Assembly: GCA_947574505.1 (NCBI GenBank)
Contig: CANPJW010000016.1
Span: 1 to 53,990 of the forward strand
Length of the DNA stretch: 53,990 nucleotides
Direction of reading: 5' to 3'
Source: an uncultured Bacteroides sp.
GTDB lineage: Bacteria; Bacteroidota; Bacteroidia; Bacteroidales; Bacteroidaceae
How positions within the stretch are numbered: position 1 is the stretch's first letter; each line of letters starts with the position of its first letter. This document shows positions 38,455 through 46,356 of the stretch, one piece after another. The translations under genes were made by a program, and so were the position numbers. The notes under the pieces were generated by a model. The model was not told the DNA's origin, did not search any database, and was given only the letters and a program-made list of their open reading frames with translations.

Positions 38455-40407
38455 ATGAGAAGCATCTTGTTTTTTCTTTCTTTTTTCAGCCTGACGTGTA
38501 TTTCTTACGCCAAGGTGGTCTTGCCCGCTTATTTTACGGACAATATGGTTCTTCAGCAAAATACGAAGGTTACTTTTCATGGTAAGGCGGCATTGGGCAA
38601 AACCTTAAAAGTAACTACAGGCTGGAATAATGAAGTGTATGTGACTCCGGTGAATAAGGATGGTTATTGGACTTTGTCTGTGCCTACTCCTGCTGCAGGA
38701 GGGCCTTATACGTTGACATTTACGGATGGTAAGAAATTGCAATTAAAAAATGTAATGGTGGGAGAGGTATGGTTTTGTTCCGGCCAGTCTAATATGGAGA
38801 TGCCTGTTGCGGGTTGGGGGAAAGTCATGAATTATGAGCAGGAGATAGCGGAGGCGAATTATCCTTCTATCCGTTTGTTCCAAGTGAAGAAAAATACTTC
38901 AGTAACTCCGTTGAGTGATGTGGAGGCTACGATGGGAGGATGGCAGGAATGTTCTTCCGCCACAATTCCTGAATTCTCTTCGCTCGCTTATTTTTATGCC
39001 CGTTCATTATGGAAGGAGTTAAATGTTCCTGTAGGAGTGATTGACTGTACATGGGGAGGAACACCTGCTGAAGCGTGGACCAGCTATGAAACATTGAAAC
39101 AGGTACTGGGCTTTCATGAGGAGTTGGCTAAGATGGAACAATTGGATTTTGACCCTGTTCGTATGGAAAAGGCCTATAATCAAGAGCGCTCCGAGTGGCA
39201 ATCTCTTTTTTCTAAGGAAGACAAGGGAATGGAGGAAGATAAGCCTTGCTGGATTGCACTGGACTTGTCAGAAGAACAATGGCAGGATATGTGTCTTCCC
39301 GGTTACTGGGAAAGGAATGGTTTGAAAGATTTTGATGGAGTTGTATGGTTCCGTCGTAGCTTTGAAATCCCGGTAGAATGGATTGGTAAACCGTTAAAGT
39401 TAAATTTGGGGATGATTGATGATGAAGACATCACTTATTTTAATGGGGTGGAGATTGCCCGGGGGGCAGGTTATATGACACCGCGTACTTATACCATTCC
39501 TGCAAAATTAGTGAAGGCTGGTAAGGCGGTTCTTGCTGTTCGTGTTTCTGATTTTGGTGGAGAGGGCGGTATTCATGGCAAGGCGGAGGAACTTTATGTA
39601 GAAGCTGATGGAAAGCGGATCAGTTTGGCAGGAGATTGGAAATATCGTATCGGACTTTCTTTAAAAGGGTTTCCACCCGCACCGGTTTCTCCCGTTCAAA
39701 GTTCCAGTTATCCTACGGTACTGTTCAATGCGATGGTCAAACCATGGACTGCTTTTCCCATTAAAGGAGTAATATGGTATCAAGGTGAAGCCAATGTAGG
39801 CCGTCCGGAACAATATGGGGATTTGTTTCCTGCTCTCATTACGGATTGGCGCCGGCAATGGCGGAGTGATTTCCCCTTTTATTTTGTACAATTGGCTAAT
39901 TTTATGGAATCCAAGGAAATACAGCCGGATTCCGAATGGGCGGCTTTGCGTGAAGCACAAACTAAAGCATTAAAACTTGACCAAGTTGGTATGGCTGTGA
40001 CCATTGATATTGGTTTGGCTGATGACATTCATCCTAAGAATAAGCAAGAGGTGGGACGCCGTTTGGCCTTGGTTGCCCTGGCCGGTAGTTATGGAAAAAA
40101 TGTTTCCGGTTCGGCTCCTGTATTCCGGAATTATAGAATCAAAGGGGATAAAATGGAATTGGATTTCGGACAAAAGCAAGATGGATTTCAGATTAAAGGT
40201 ACAACTTTAAAAGGCTTTACCATTGCAGGGCCGGACCGTGTGTTTTATCCGGCAGAGGCGATGGTCCAGAATGGGAAAATTATAGTTTTTTCTCCTGAAG
40301 TTTCTATCCCTCTTGCTGCACGTTATGGCTGGGCGGATAATCCGGATTGTAATTTGTACGGAGAGAACGGCCTCCCGGTTGCTCCTTTCCGGACCGACTG
40401 TTGGTAG
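38455..40407 (+). CDS. sialate O-acetylesterase-type carbohydrate esterase (SASA/SGNH)
   Basis: A 650-residue exported carbohydrate deacetylase. The ATG at 38455 gives a clean signal peptide (to SYAK) and follows the terminator hairpin; the longer frame from 38344 would be translated through that hairpin. SGNH motifs are VWFCSGQSNMEMP (nucleophile S112), DCTWGGTPAEAW, GVIWYQGEANVG and DDIHPKN (D524/H526). A beta-sandwich is inserted near 280-390 (KPLKLNLGMIDDEDITYFNG), as in other Bacteroides members. It should remove O-acetyl groups from the glycan so that the exo-glycosidases can act. Despite the family name, plant polysaccharide acetyl groups are as likely a substrate as sialic acid. Confidence 0.87.
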   Translation: MRSILFFLSFFSLTCISYAKVVLPAYFTDNMVLQQNTKVTFHGKAALGKTLKVTTGWNNEVYVTPVNKDGYWTLSVPTPAAGGPYTLTFTDGKKLQLKNVMVGEVWFCSGQSNMEMPVAGWGKVMNYEQEIAEANYPSIRLFQVKKNTSVTPLSDVEATMGGWQECSSATIPEFSSLAYFYARSLWKELNVPVGVIDCTWGGTPAEAWTSYETLKQVLGFHEELAKMEQLDFDPVRMEKAYNQERSEWQSLFSKEDKGMEEDKPCWIALDLSEEQWQDMCLPGYWERNGLKDFDGVVWFRRSFEIPVEWIGKPLKLNLGMIDDEDITYFNGVEIARGAGYMTPRTYTIPAKLVKAGKAVLAVRVSDFGGEGGIHGKAEELYVEADGKRISLAGDWKYRIGLSLKGFPPAPVSPVQSSSYPTVLFNAMVKPWTAFPIKGVIWYQGEANVGRPEQYGDLFPALITDWRRQWRSDFPFYFVQLANFMESKEIQPDSEWAALREAQTKALKLDQVGMAVTIDIGLADDIHPKNKQEVGRRLALVALAGSYGKNVSGSAPVFRNYRIKGDKMELDFGQKQDGFQIKGTTLKGFTIAGPDRVFYPAEAMVQNGKIIVFSPEVSIPLAARYGWADNPDCNLYGENGLPVAPFRTDCW

Positions 40408-40419
40408 ATGGCGTAAGTC

Positions 40420-41316
40420 TTAACCTTTTTTCTTCTCTTTGTAAGCTGATGGAGGCACTCCCATCGTCTTAGTGAATAACCGGGAGAAATAAAGAGAATC
40501 CTCATAGCCTACCAAGGGACTTATTTGGTTAATTTTCAGGTTGGTAAAATCCAGGTAATGACAGGCTTCCTGTATTCTGAGATAGGTAAGATATCGAAGA
40601 GGAGAGGAGCCTGTCTTTTCTTCAAACAGATTAGAGAAATAGGAAACCGAGAGGTTTACTTCCGCAGCGATATCTGCCAGACGAATGGTCTTGCTCAAAT
40701 TTTCTTGCATGAAATGAATCGCTATTTGCACTACATCTTTGTTTCTGTAACTATTGCGCATAGAGCCACAATCCCGATATTCGCCAATAAATTTCATGGA
40801 ACCTAAAAAATGGAAGAGACTAGTAGTGGCATAAAGCATATAATTTTTGCTATATCCGAAACTGATGGACGAGTAGATTTCTTCGAAGAGTACTAATCTT
40901 TCTTTGATTCGTGAATCCTCTTGTGGAGTGATGCTTTTCGGACGGTCAAAACCGGCACTGAAAAATGCAGCTTTTGTTCCATTGAAATGGATCCAGTAAA
41001 TAGTCCAGGGATTTTCCTCATTACTGCCATAAGCGTGTGCTTGGTGTTCGGGTAGAATGAAAAATTGGTTGGCGGTAACTGCATATTGATGTTTGTCTAA
41101 CTCGAACCACCCTTCTCCTTCCATACAATAAATGAGGATAAACTCGGTTACTTCCTCGGTGTCGCGTTTCCGGTAATGAAAATAGGCATGAGGATAATAT
41201 CCTATATCTGTGATGTAAAGTTCACTGCCTAACGGATCTTGCTTTAATTCTTCAATCAGAAAAGCAGGAAGTACGATAGCGCGTTCTCCTTTAAATCCAT
41301 CTTTAATTCGTGGCAT
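40420..41316 (-). CDS. AraC-family transcriptional regulator
   Basis: A 298-residue regulator with an N-terminal cupin sugar-sensing domain (EFILIYCMEGEGWFELD, QFFILPEHQAHAY) and a C-terminal double helix-turn-helix (about 195-295: LADIAAEVNLSVSYFSNLFEEKTG and LVGYEDSLYFSRLFTKTMG). It has no transmembrane segment, so it is a one-component cytoplasmic regulator. It is divergent from the GH36 alpha-galactosidase gene, with 175 bases between the starts, and probably activates it in response to a cytoplasmic sugar such as galactose or melibiose. It converges on the esterase gene with only 12 bases between stops. Confidence 0.92.
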   Translation of the reverse strand: MPRIKDGFKGERAIVLPAFLIEELKQDPLGSELYITDIGYYPHAYFHYRKRDTEEVTEFILIYCMEGEGWFELDKHQYAVTANQFFILPEHQAHAYGSNEENPWTIYWIHFNGTKAAFFSAGFDRPKSITPQEDSRIKERLVLFEEIYSSISFGYSKNYMLYATTSLFHFLGSMKFIGEYRDCGSMRNSYRNKDVVQIAIHFMQENLSKTIRLADIAAEVNLSVSYFSNLFEEKTGSSPLRYLTYLRIQEACHYLDFTNLKINQISPLVGYEDSLYFSRLFTKTMGVPPSAYKEKKKG

Positions 41317-41341
41317 ATATCCATGTATTAGAATTGGATAA

Positions 41342-41349
41342 CAAAGATA
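41342..41349 (-). promoter_or_regulatory. -7 promoter element for the AraC regulator
   Basis: Minus strand TATCTTTG, exact TAnnTTTG match, 25 bases before the ATG at 41316. Confidence 0.6.
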
Positions 41350-41466
41350 GCATATTTCCTTGATTTTACCTACAATACAGGCTTGATTTCGATGATTTTG
41401 AGGGTATAAGCGTCAAAATTCTTATTTTATGGCGCATTTGAGTAGGGATTTTTGAGCTTCTCTCTC

Positions 41467-41474
41467 TATTTTTG
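41467..41474 (+). promoter_or_regulatory. -7 promoter element for the GH36 gene
   Basis: TATTTTTG, exact TAnnTTTG match, ends 17 bases before the ATG at 41492. With the AraC element it defines a divergent promoter region in which the regulator could bind. Confidence 0.6.
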
Positions 41475-41491
41475 CACTATAATTTTAATCG

Positions 41492-43660
41492 ATGAATAAT
41501 ACCATGAAAGAAAGATTGCTCTTCTTGATATGTTTTTTATGCATATCATTTATGTTAAAGGCGGCGGATAAGCCAGTAATTAAAATTAGTACAGAAAATG
41601 TAGACCTTATTTACCGGGTTGGTGATAATGGACGTCTATATCAAAGTTATTTGGGAAAGAGGTTGAATCATGCTACAGATATTGCCCACTTGCCGCAGGG
41701 CAGCGAAGCATATCTTACTCATGGCATGGAAGATTATTTTGAACCGGCTATTCATATAGTGCATAATGACGGCAATCCTTCTACTTTGTTGAAATATATA
41801 TCTCATACTCGGAATCAAGTGTCGCCGGGGGTAGATGAAGTAGTGATTACTATGCAGGATGATAAATATCCTGTAACTGTAAAACTTCATTATGTGGCTT
41901 ACCAGAAAGAAAATCTAATAAAGACTTTCACTGAAATCAGTCATCGGGAAAAGAAACCTGTGCAGCTTCATAAGTACGCGTCTTCCATGTTGCACTTGAA
42001 TCGTGCCAACTATTTCCTGACTGAATTCTCGGGAGACTGGGCCAGTGAGGCGCATGTGAAGGAACAGCCTTTGGAATTTGGCAAGAAAACGATTGATACT
42101 AAATTGGGAGCACGTGCCAATATGTTCTGCTCTCCTTTCTTCCAACTTGCATTGGATGGAAAATCAGAAGAGAACCAAGGTGAAGTGTTGGTCGGAACAT
42201 TAGGATGGACAGGTAATTTCAGTTTTGTATTCGAAGTAGATAATAAGAACGAACTGCGTGTTATTTCGGGTATTAATCCGTATGCTTCGGAATATAGTCT
42301 GAAACCGAATGAAATCTTCCGTACTCCCGATTTTTATTTTACTTACAGTTTTAAAGGTAAAGGACAGGCTAGCCGTAATTTCCATGATTGGGCCCGTAAG
42401 TATCAGGTAAAGGATGGGAACCAGACTCGTATGACTTTGTTGAATAATTGGGAAGCCACCTATTTTGATTTTGATGAAGCGAAATTGGTAAAGTTGATGG
42501 ATGATGCAGTAGAACTGGGTGTGGATATGTTTTTGTTGGATGATGGTTGGTTTGCCAACAAGTATCCGCGCAGTGGTGATCATCAAGGGTTAGGTGACTG
42601 GGATGAAACGGCTGACAAGCTTCCTCATGGCATTGGTTATCTGACGGAAGCCGCTAAGAAAAAAGGTATAAAGTTCGGTATCTGGATTGAACCGGAAATG
42701 GTGAATCCTAAGAGTGAGTTGTATGAAAAGCATAAAGACTGGGTGATTCATCTTCCGAACCGTGACGAGTATTATTTCCGTAATCAGTTGGTTCTGGATT
42801 TGAGTAATCCGAAAGTACAGGATTATGTGTTCGGAGTTGTGGACAATTTGATGACAAAATATCCTGATATCGCTTTCTTCAAATGGGATTGCAATAGCCC
42901 TATTACAAATATTTATTCTGTTTATTTGAAAGACAAGCAGTCACATTTATATATTGATTATGTGCGTGGCTTGTATAATGTATTGGAACGTGTGAAAGCA
43001 AAATATCCTGATCTGCCGATGATGCTTTGTTCCGGTGGCGGTGGGCGTTCGGATTATGAGGCTTTGAGCTATTTTACAGAATTCTGGCCTAGTGATAATA
43101 CCGATCCTATTGAACGTTTATTTATTCAGTGGGGATTTTCACAGGTGTTCCCAGCCAAGACAATGTGCGCTCATGTTACCACATGGAATAAGAATAGCAG
43201 TGTGAAATTCCGTACGGATGTGGCTATGATGTGCAAACTCGGTTTTGATATAAAATTAGCGGATATGAGTAAGGATGATGAAACTTATTGCCGTACTGCT
43301 GTACAGAATTATAATCGTTTGAAACCGGTCGTTCTGGAAGGCGATATGTACCGTTTGGTATCTCCTTATGGCAGTAATCATACCTCTACTATGTATGTGG
43401 GCAAAGATAAGGATAAAGCAGTTGTATTTGCTTTCGATATTCATCCCCGTTATGCGGAAAAAACATTGCCGGTGCGTTTGCAGGGGCTTGATGCAGACAA
43501 AATGTATCGTGTGAAAGAAATCAACTTGATGCCTGGAGCCAATTCTTCTTTATCAGGCAATGGTGAGGTTTTCTCTGGAGAATTCTTGATGAATGTAGGA
43601 TTGAATCTATTTACTACACAGCAACTCAACAGTCGTGTAATTGAAGTAGTAGCTGAATGA
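41492..43660 (+). CDS. GH36 alpha-galactosidase, exported
   Basis: A 722-residue GH36 retaining alpha-galactosidase with a signal peptide ending in KAAD. After the N-terminal beta-supersandwich (HLPQGSEAYLTHGMEDYFEPA) the barrel shows LNNWEATYFDFDE, FLLDDGWF, GIWIEPEMVNPKS, FFKWDCNSP with nucleophile D466, LCSGGGGRSDYE, and FWPSDNTDP with acid/base D535. All standard residues are present. It hydrolyses terminal alpha-1,6-galactose from raffinose-family sugars or galactosylated polysaccharide. An ATG at 41504 is an alternative start. It is transcribed divergently from the AraC regulator and ends at a strong terminator, so it is a separate unit from the HTCS operon. Confidence 0.94.
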   Translation: MNNTMKERLLFLICFLCISFMLKAADKPVIKISTENVDLIYRVGDNGRLYQSYLGKRLNHATDIAHLPQGSEAYLTHGMEDYFEPAIHIVHNDGNPSTLLKYISHTRNQVSPGVDEVVITMQDDKYPVTVKLHYVAYQKENLIKTFTEISHREKKPVQLHKYASSMLHLNRANYFLTEFSGDWASEAHVKEQPLEFGKKTIDTKLGARANMFCSPFFQLALDGKSEENQGEVLVGTLGWTGNFSFVFEVDNKNELRVISGINPYASEYSLKPNEIFRTPDFYFTYSFKGKGQASRNFHDWARKYQVKDGNQTRMTLLNNWEATYFDFDEAKLVKLMDDAVELGVDMFLLDDGWFANKYPRSGDHQGLGDWDETADKLPHGIGYLTEAAKKKGIKFGIWIEPEMVNPKSELYEKHKDWVIHLPNRDEYYFRNQLVLDLSNPKVQDYVFGVVDNLMTKYPDIAFFKWDCNSPITNIYSVYLKDKQSHLYIDYVRGLYNVLERVKAKYPDLPMMLCSGGGGRSDYEALSYFTEFWPSDNTDPIERLFIQWGFSQVFPAKTMCAHVTTWNKNSSVKFRTDVAMMCKLGFDIKLADMSKDDETYCRTAVQNYNRLKPVVLEGDMYRLVSPYGSNHTSTMYVGKDKDKAVVFAFDIHPRYAEKTLPVRLQGLDADKMYRVKEINLMPGANSSLSGNGEVFSGEFLMNVGLNLFTTQQLNSRVIEVVAE

Positions 43661-43689
43661 TTAGGGATTGATTGTATATAATTTAGTGT

Positions 43690-43740
43690 ATTGCCTTCAT
43701 TATTTGTTTTTATGAATGATGAAGGCAATTTTCTTTTCTA
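43690..43740 (+). terminator. terminator after GH36
   Basis: ATTGCCTTCATTATT (43690-43704) pairs with AATGATGAAGGCAAT (43715-43729) with one G-U pair and a 10-base loop, followed by TTTCTTTTCT. Confidence 0.85.
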
Positions 43741-44500
43741 TAGATGAATGATACTTGATCGGTTTGATTATGAATCATAGAAGATGCCGTGACACATGAT
43801 AGATCTTCAGGTGTCATCGTTATATATGTTACACTTGTAAGATATATAATCTTTCGGGTTTAGGTTCTATATCAGAGCAGACTGTTACTTGTTAAGAAAA
43901 AACATTCATAGCCTCCGGAGGTTGGAACAGGGGACTAACAAGTTTGTTCAAGCAGGGCTGTTGCAGGGGGGCGGGTTTTATATCTTGGGGGAGGTATATA
44001 TTTATATATAGGCTCCTTCACATCCAATTTCCCTTCCGTACCAGAATATTTTTTACTCTGAAGACAGATCTGACCTTCTGAATTACATTAACCTGCGCAC
44101 ATCTACAATAATCAACTTTTTCTTGAACAGTCTGTTGTATCTTCGTGTCCATAAATAAAATGAAAAAGGAAAATACTGAAGTTTTAACTCTGGATCATGG
44201 TAGTCCGCTTTTTACCGTTATTGGACGATGATTAACGAATGTAGCCGTACCGATAAGGAATTCCTCGTAAATAGGACGGAAACCAAAGCATATGAGATGG
44301 GTTTGTTTTTTTCGACGAAATCAAAGGCCAGTCATGATTGCGTTCCATCATGGTAATGATATTCTTTGTATATACTTTGTTTATAGATGTTGAATTGATC
44401 TCTTTATGTATGATATTTGTCTTCTTGTGTAAGATATTTTAAAAATCAAAAACAAAACGAACCGTTTTTTTTGAGAAATCTAACAAGAGATACCCACATT
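43741..44500. other. gene-poor gap, no recognised gene
   Basis: About 760 bases between the GH36 terminator and the ECF sigma promoter. It contains a perfect palindrome CCTCCGGAGG (43912-43921) enclosed by ACTTGTTA (43887-43894) and TAACAAGT (43936-43943), a G6CG3 run near 43976, and a 23-codon frame at 44160-44231 (MKKENTEVLTLDHG...) preceded by a near-promoter TATCTTCG. No family is recognised in any frame, and frequent stops follow. It may be a decayed gene or a regulatory/small-RNA region. Confidence 0.4.
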
Positions 44501-44505
44501 TGTAC

Positions 44506-44513
44506 TATCTTTG
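44506..44513 (+). promoter_or_regulatory. -7 promoter element for the ECF sigma gene
   Basis: TATCTTTG, exact TAnnTTTG match, 43 bases before the ATG at 44557. Confidence 0.55.
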
Positions 44514-44556
44514 TAATAAGTTGGCCTTTTAAGAAAACTTGGGAAAAGCATTTATT

Positions 44557-45147
44557 ATGAATCAATATCCGGATTTTGACCAAAAGTTATATGACGATCT
44601 TCGCCGTGGTAAAGAGTATGCCTTTGCTGCTGTCTTTGACCGTTACCATCGGTTATTGTACACCATAGCCTATCGTTTTTTGAAATCGGAAGAAGAGGCG
44701 GAGGACGCAGTTCAGTTTCTTTTTATGAAATTGTGGGAGCAGAGGGAAACTTTTAGTTTTGAGTCGGGTATTCGAAGTTTGTTATTTACTATCTTGAAGA
44801 ATTATATACTGAATGAATTGAGGCATCGCAATCTGGTATTTGAGAAATTGTATGAAATGGCCCAACAGGTGAATGATGAGGACGAAGATGCTTTTTTAAC
44901 CCAGTTTGAACATGGTGAACTCAGAAAATCCTTGCGGGTTGCCATTGACAAACTTCCTCCTCAGAAACAAAAAATCTGCTTGCTGAAAATAGAATATGGG
45001 TTATCCAATCAAGAGATTGCCGACAGGATGGGCATAACTGTCCCTACAGTGAAATCTCATTACACACAGGCTATAAAGGCGCTTCGTAATGCGATTGAAT
45101 CTTTGATTATGTGGTTTCCTGTAATATGGATTTATTTAATAGACTGA
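44557..45147 (+). CDS. ECF RNA polymerase sigma factor
   Basis: A 196-residue ECF sigma factor of the Bacteroidales FecI-like group. Region 2 is FAAVFDRYHRLLYTIAYRFLKSEEEAEDAVQ followed by LFMKLWE (as landmarks: FDRYHRLLY, EEAEDAVQ), and region 4 is LPPQKQKICLLK through YGLSNQEIADRMGITVPTVKSH. The ATG at 44557 is preferred to a TTG at 44539. It is 60 bases before the FecR-type anti-sigma gene and next to an STN-containing SusC, the standard trans-envelope signalling set. When the transporter binds its substrate the anti-sigma releases this factor to transcribe the susC/susD operon. Confidence 0.93.
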   Translation: MNQYPDFDQKLYDDLRRGKEYAFAAVFDRYHRLLYTIAYRFLKSEEEAEDAVQFLFMKLWEQRETFSFESGIRSLLFTILKNYILNELRHRNLVFEKLYEMAQQVNDEDEDAFLTQFEHGELRKSLRVAIDKLPPQKQKICLLKIEYGLSNQEIADRMGITVPTVKSHYTQAIKALRNAIESLIMWFPVIWIYLID

Positions 45148-45207
45148 AATGCACTCATACTTTTATCGGAGTGGGGTGTTATTATAAATATACGAAAAAA
45201 ATAGATT

Positions 45208-46206
45208 ATGAAGATAGATGAATCGGTGATAGATAAAGTACTTGACAACAAAGCTGCTCCTGGAGAAGCTCGGAAAGTTGCCGGTTGGTTCGTTACGGAA
45301 GAAGGGCGTAAGTATTTGTCTGGACGATTGGACCGTGAGATGGAAGAGCTTGCAGAAGAGATGCCGGAAGATGTTAGACTTCCTTCTATTCCCGGCATGA
45401 AGATGAAACAGCGGTTTATGAGTGAGATAAAACGTGAGCGTGGAAGGAGATCGGTCGGCCGTAAGTGGATGTGGGTGGCGGCTGTATTGTTACCATTTGT
45501 TTTCTTAAGCGTTTCTTTGTTGTTTTTGGTGAACCGGACGGGGATTTTCTCTGAAACGGAATATGCTGAAATAAGTGTTCCTTATGGTGAACAGATGCGG
45601 GTAATTTTGCAGGATGGCAGTATTGTACACTTGAACTCGGATTCCCGTTTGAGGTATCCCAAGCAATTTGGATTGTTCAATCGTACGGTGGAGCTTTGGG
45701 GAGAAGGGTATTTTAATGTTGCCAGAGATGAAAACCGTCCCTTTAAGGTGGATTTGCAAGGGGTGGAAGTGAGAGTGACCGGAACCAGATTTAATGTAAA
45801 AGCATATGCTGCCGAACCCAATATTTGGGTAACTTTGGATGAAGGAGGAATTCTTTTCAGGGATCATAATGCGAAGGAGTACAGGCTTGTTCCGGGGGAG
45901 AGTGCGGAATATAATCGTCAGTCGGGGAAATGCCTGATTTCCCGCCCGGATAATATGGAGCAGATTTCGGCATGGCGTTCCAACAGCCTTAATTTTTATC
46001 TGACTCCGCTTAATGAGATTATAAAGGTGATGGAAAGGCATTATGACGTTCATTTTATTGTGAAAGATTCTACGGTACTGAAGAACAGGTTTACTTTGTC
46101 AACAGGAAAAGTAAACGCGTCGGATGTACTCTATGATTTGGAAACTGTTTCTAATATCTGTTTTACGGAGGTGGAAGACGGTCTGTTTGAAGTAGGCACC
46201 AAATAA
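45208..46206 (+). CDS. FecR-type anti-sigma factor
   Basis: A 332-residue single-pass inner-membrane anti-sigma factor. The cytoplasmic N-terminus (1-90) binds the sigma factor; the membrane helix is MWVAAVLLPFVFLSVSLLFLV near 90-112. The periplasmic FecR domain follows (VPYGEQMRVILQDGSIVHLNS, VELWGEGYFNV, VTGTRFNVKAY), then a DUF4974 C-terminal domain (NSLNFYLTPLNEIIKVMERHY) that contacts the STN domain of the transporter. It is co-transcribed with the ECF sigma gene, and a strong terminator follows. Confidence 0.93.
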   Translation: MKIDESVIDKVLDNKAAPGEARKVAGWFVTEEGRKYLSGRLDREMEELAEEMPEDVRLPSIPGMKMKQRFMSEIKRERGRRSVGRKWMWVAAVLLPFVFLSVSLLFLVNRTGIFSETEYAEISVPYGEQMRVILQDGSIVHLNSDSRLRYPKQFGLFNRTVELWGEGYFNVARDENRPFKVDLQGVEVRVTGTRFNVKAYAAEPNIWVTLDEGGILFRDHNAKEYRLVPGESAEYNRQSGKCLISRPDNMEQISAWRSNSLNFYLTPLNEIIKVMERHYDVHFIVKDSTVLKNRFTLSTGKVNASDVLYDLETVSNICFTEVEDGLFEVGTK

Positions 46207-46230
46207 TGGAAACTATAAAGGTAAATGTGG

Positions 46231-46268
46231 AATAGATGTGAGTGAATACACTTGCATCTATTTTTTTT
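46231..46268 (+). terminator. terminator after the anti-sigma gene
   Basis: AATAGATGTGAGTG (46231-46244) pairs with CACTTGCATCTATT (46249-46262) with two G-U pairs and a 4-base loop, within a run of eight Ts. It separates the regulators from the susC operon. Confidence 0.88.
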
Positions 46269-46356
46269 GAGAAAACGAAAAAAAGGACTCATACCTTTTT
46301 CTGGATGATGTGTTAGCCTATATAAGAAATTCTTTTGTTTCAAACTAATACTATTG

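Noticed and set aside
43912..43921. CCTCCGGAGG palindrome as a terminator
   Set aside because: It has no loop and no T run, so it cannot form a terminator hairpin by itself.
44160..44231. 23-codon frame starting MKKENTEV
   Set aside because: Too short and without a family; noted only as part of the gap description.
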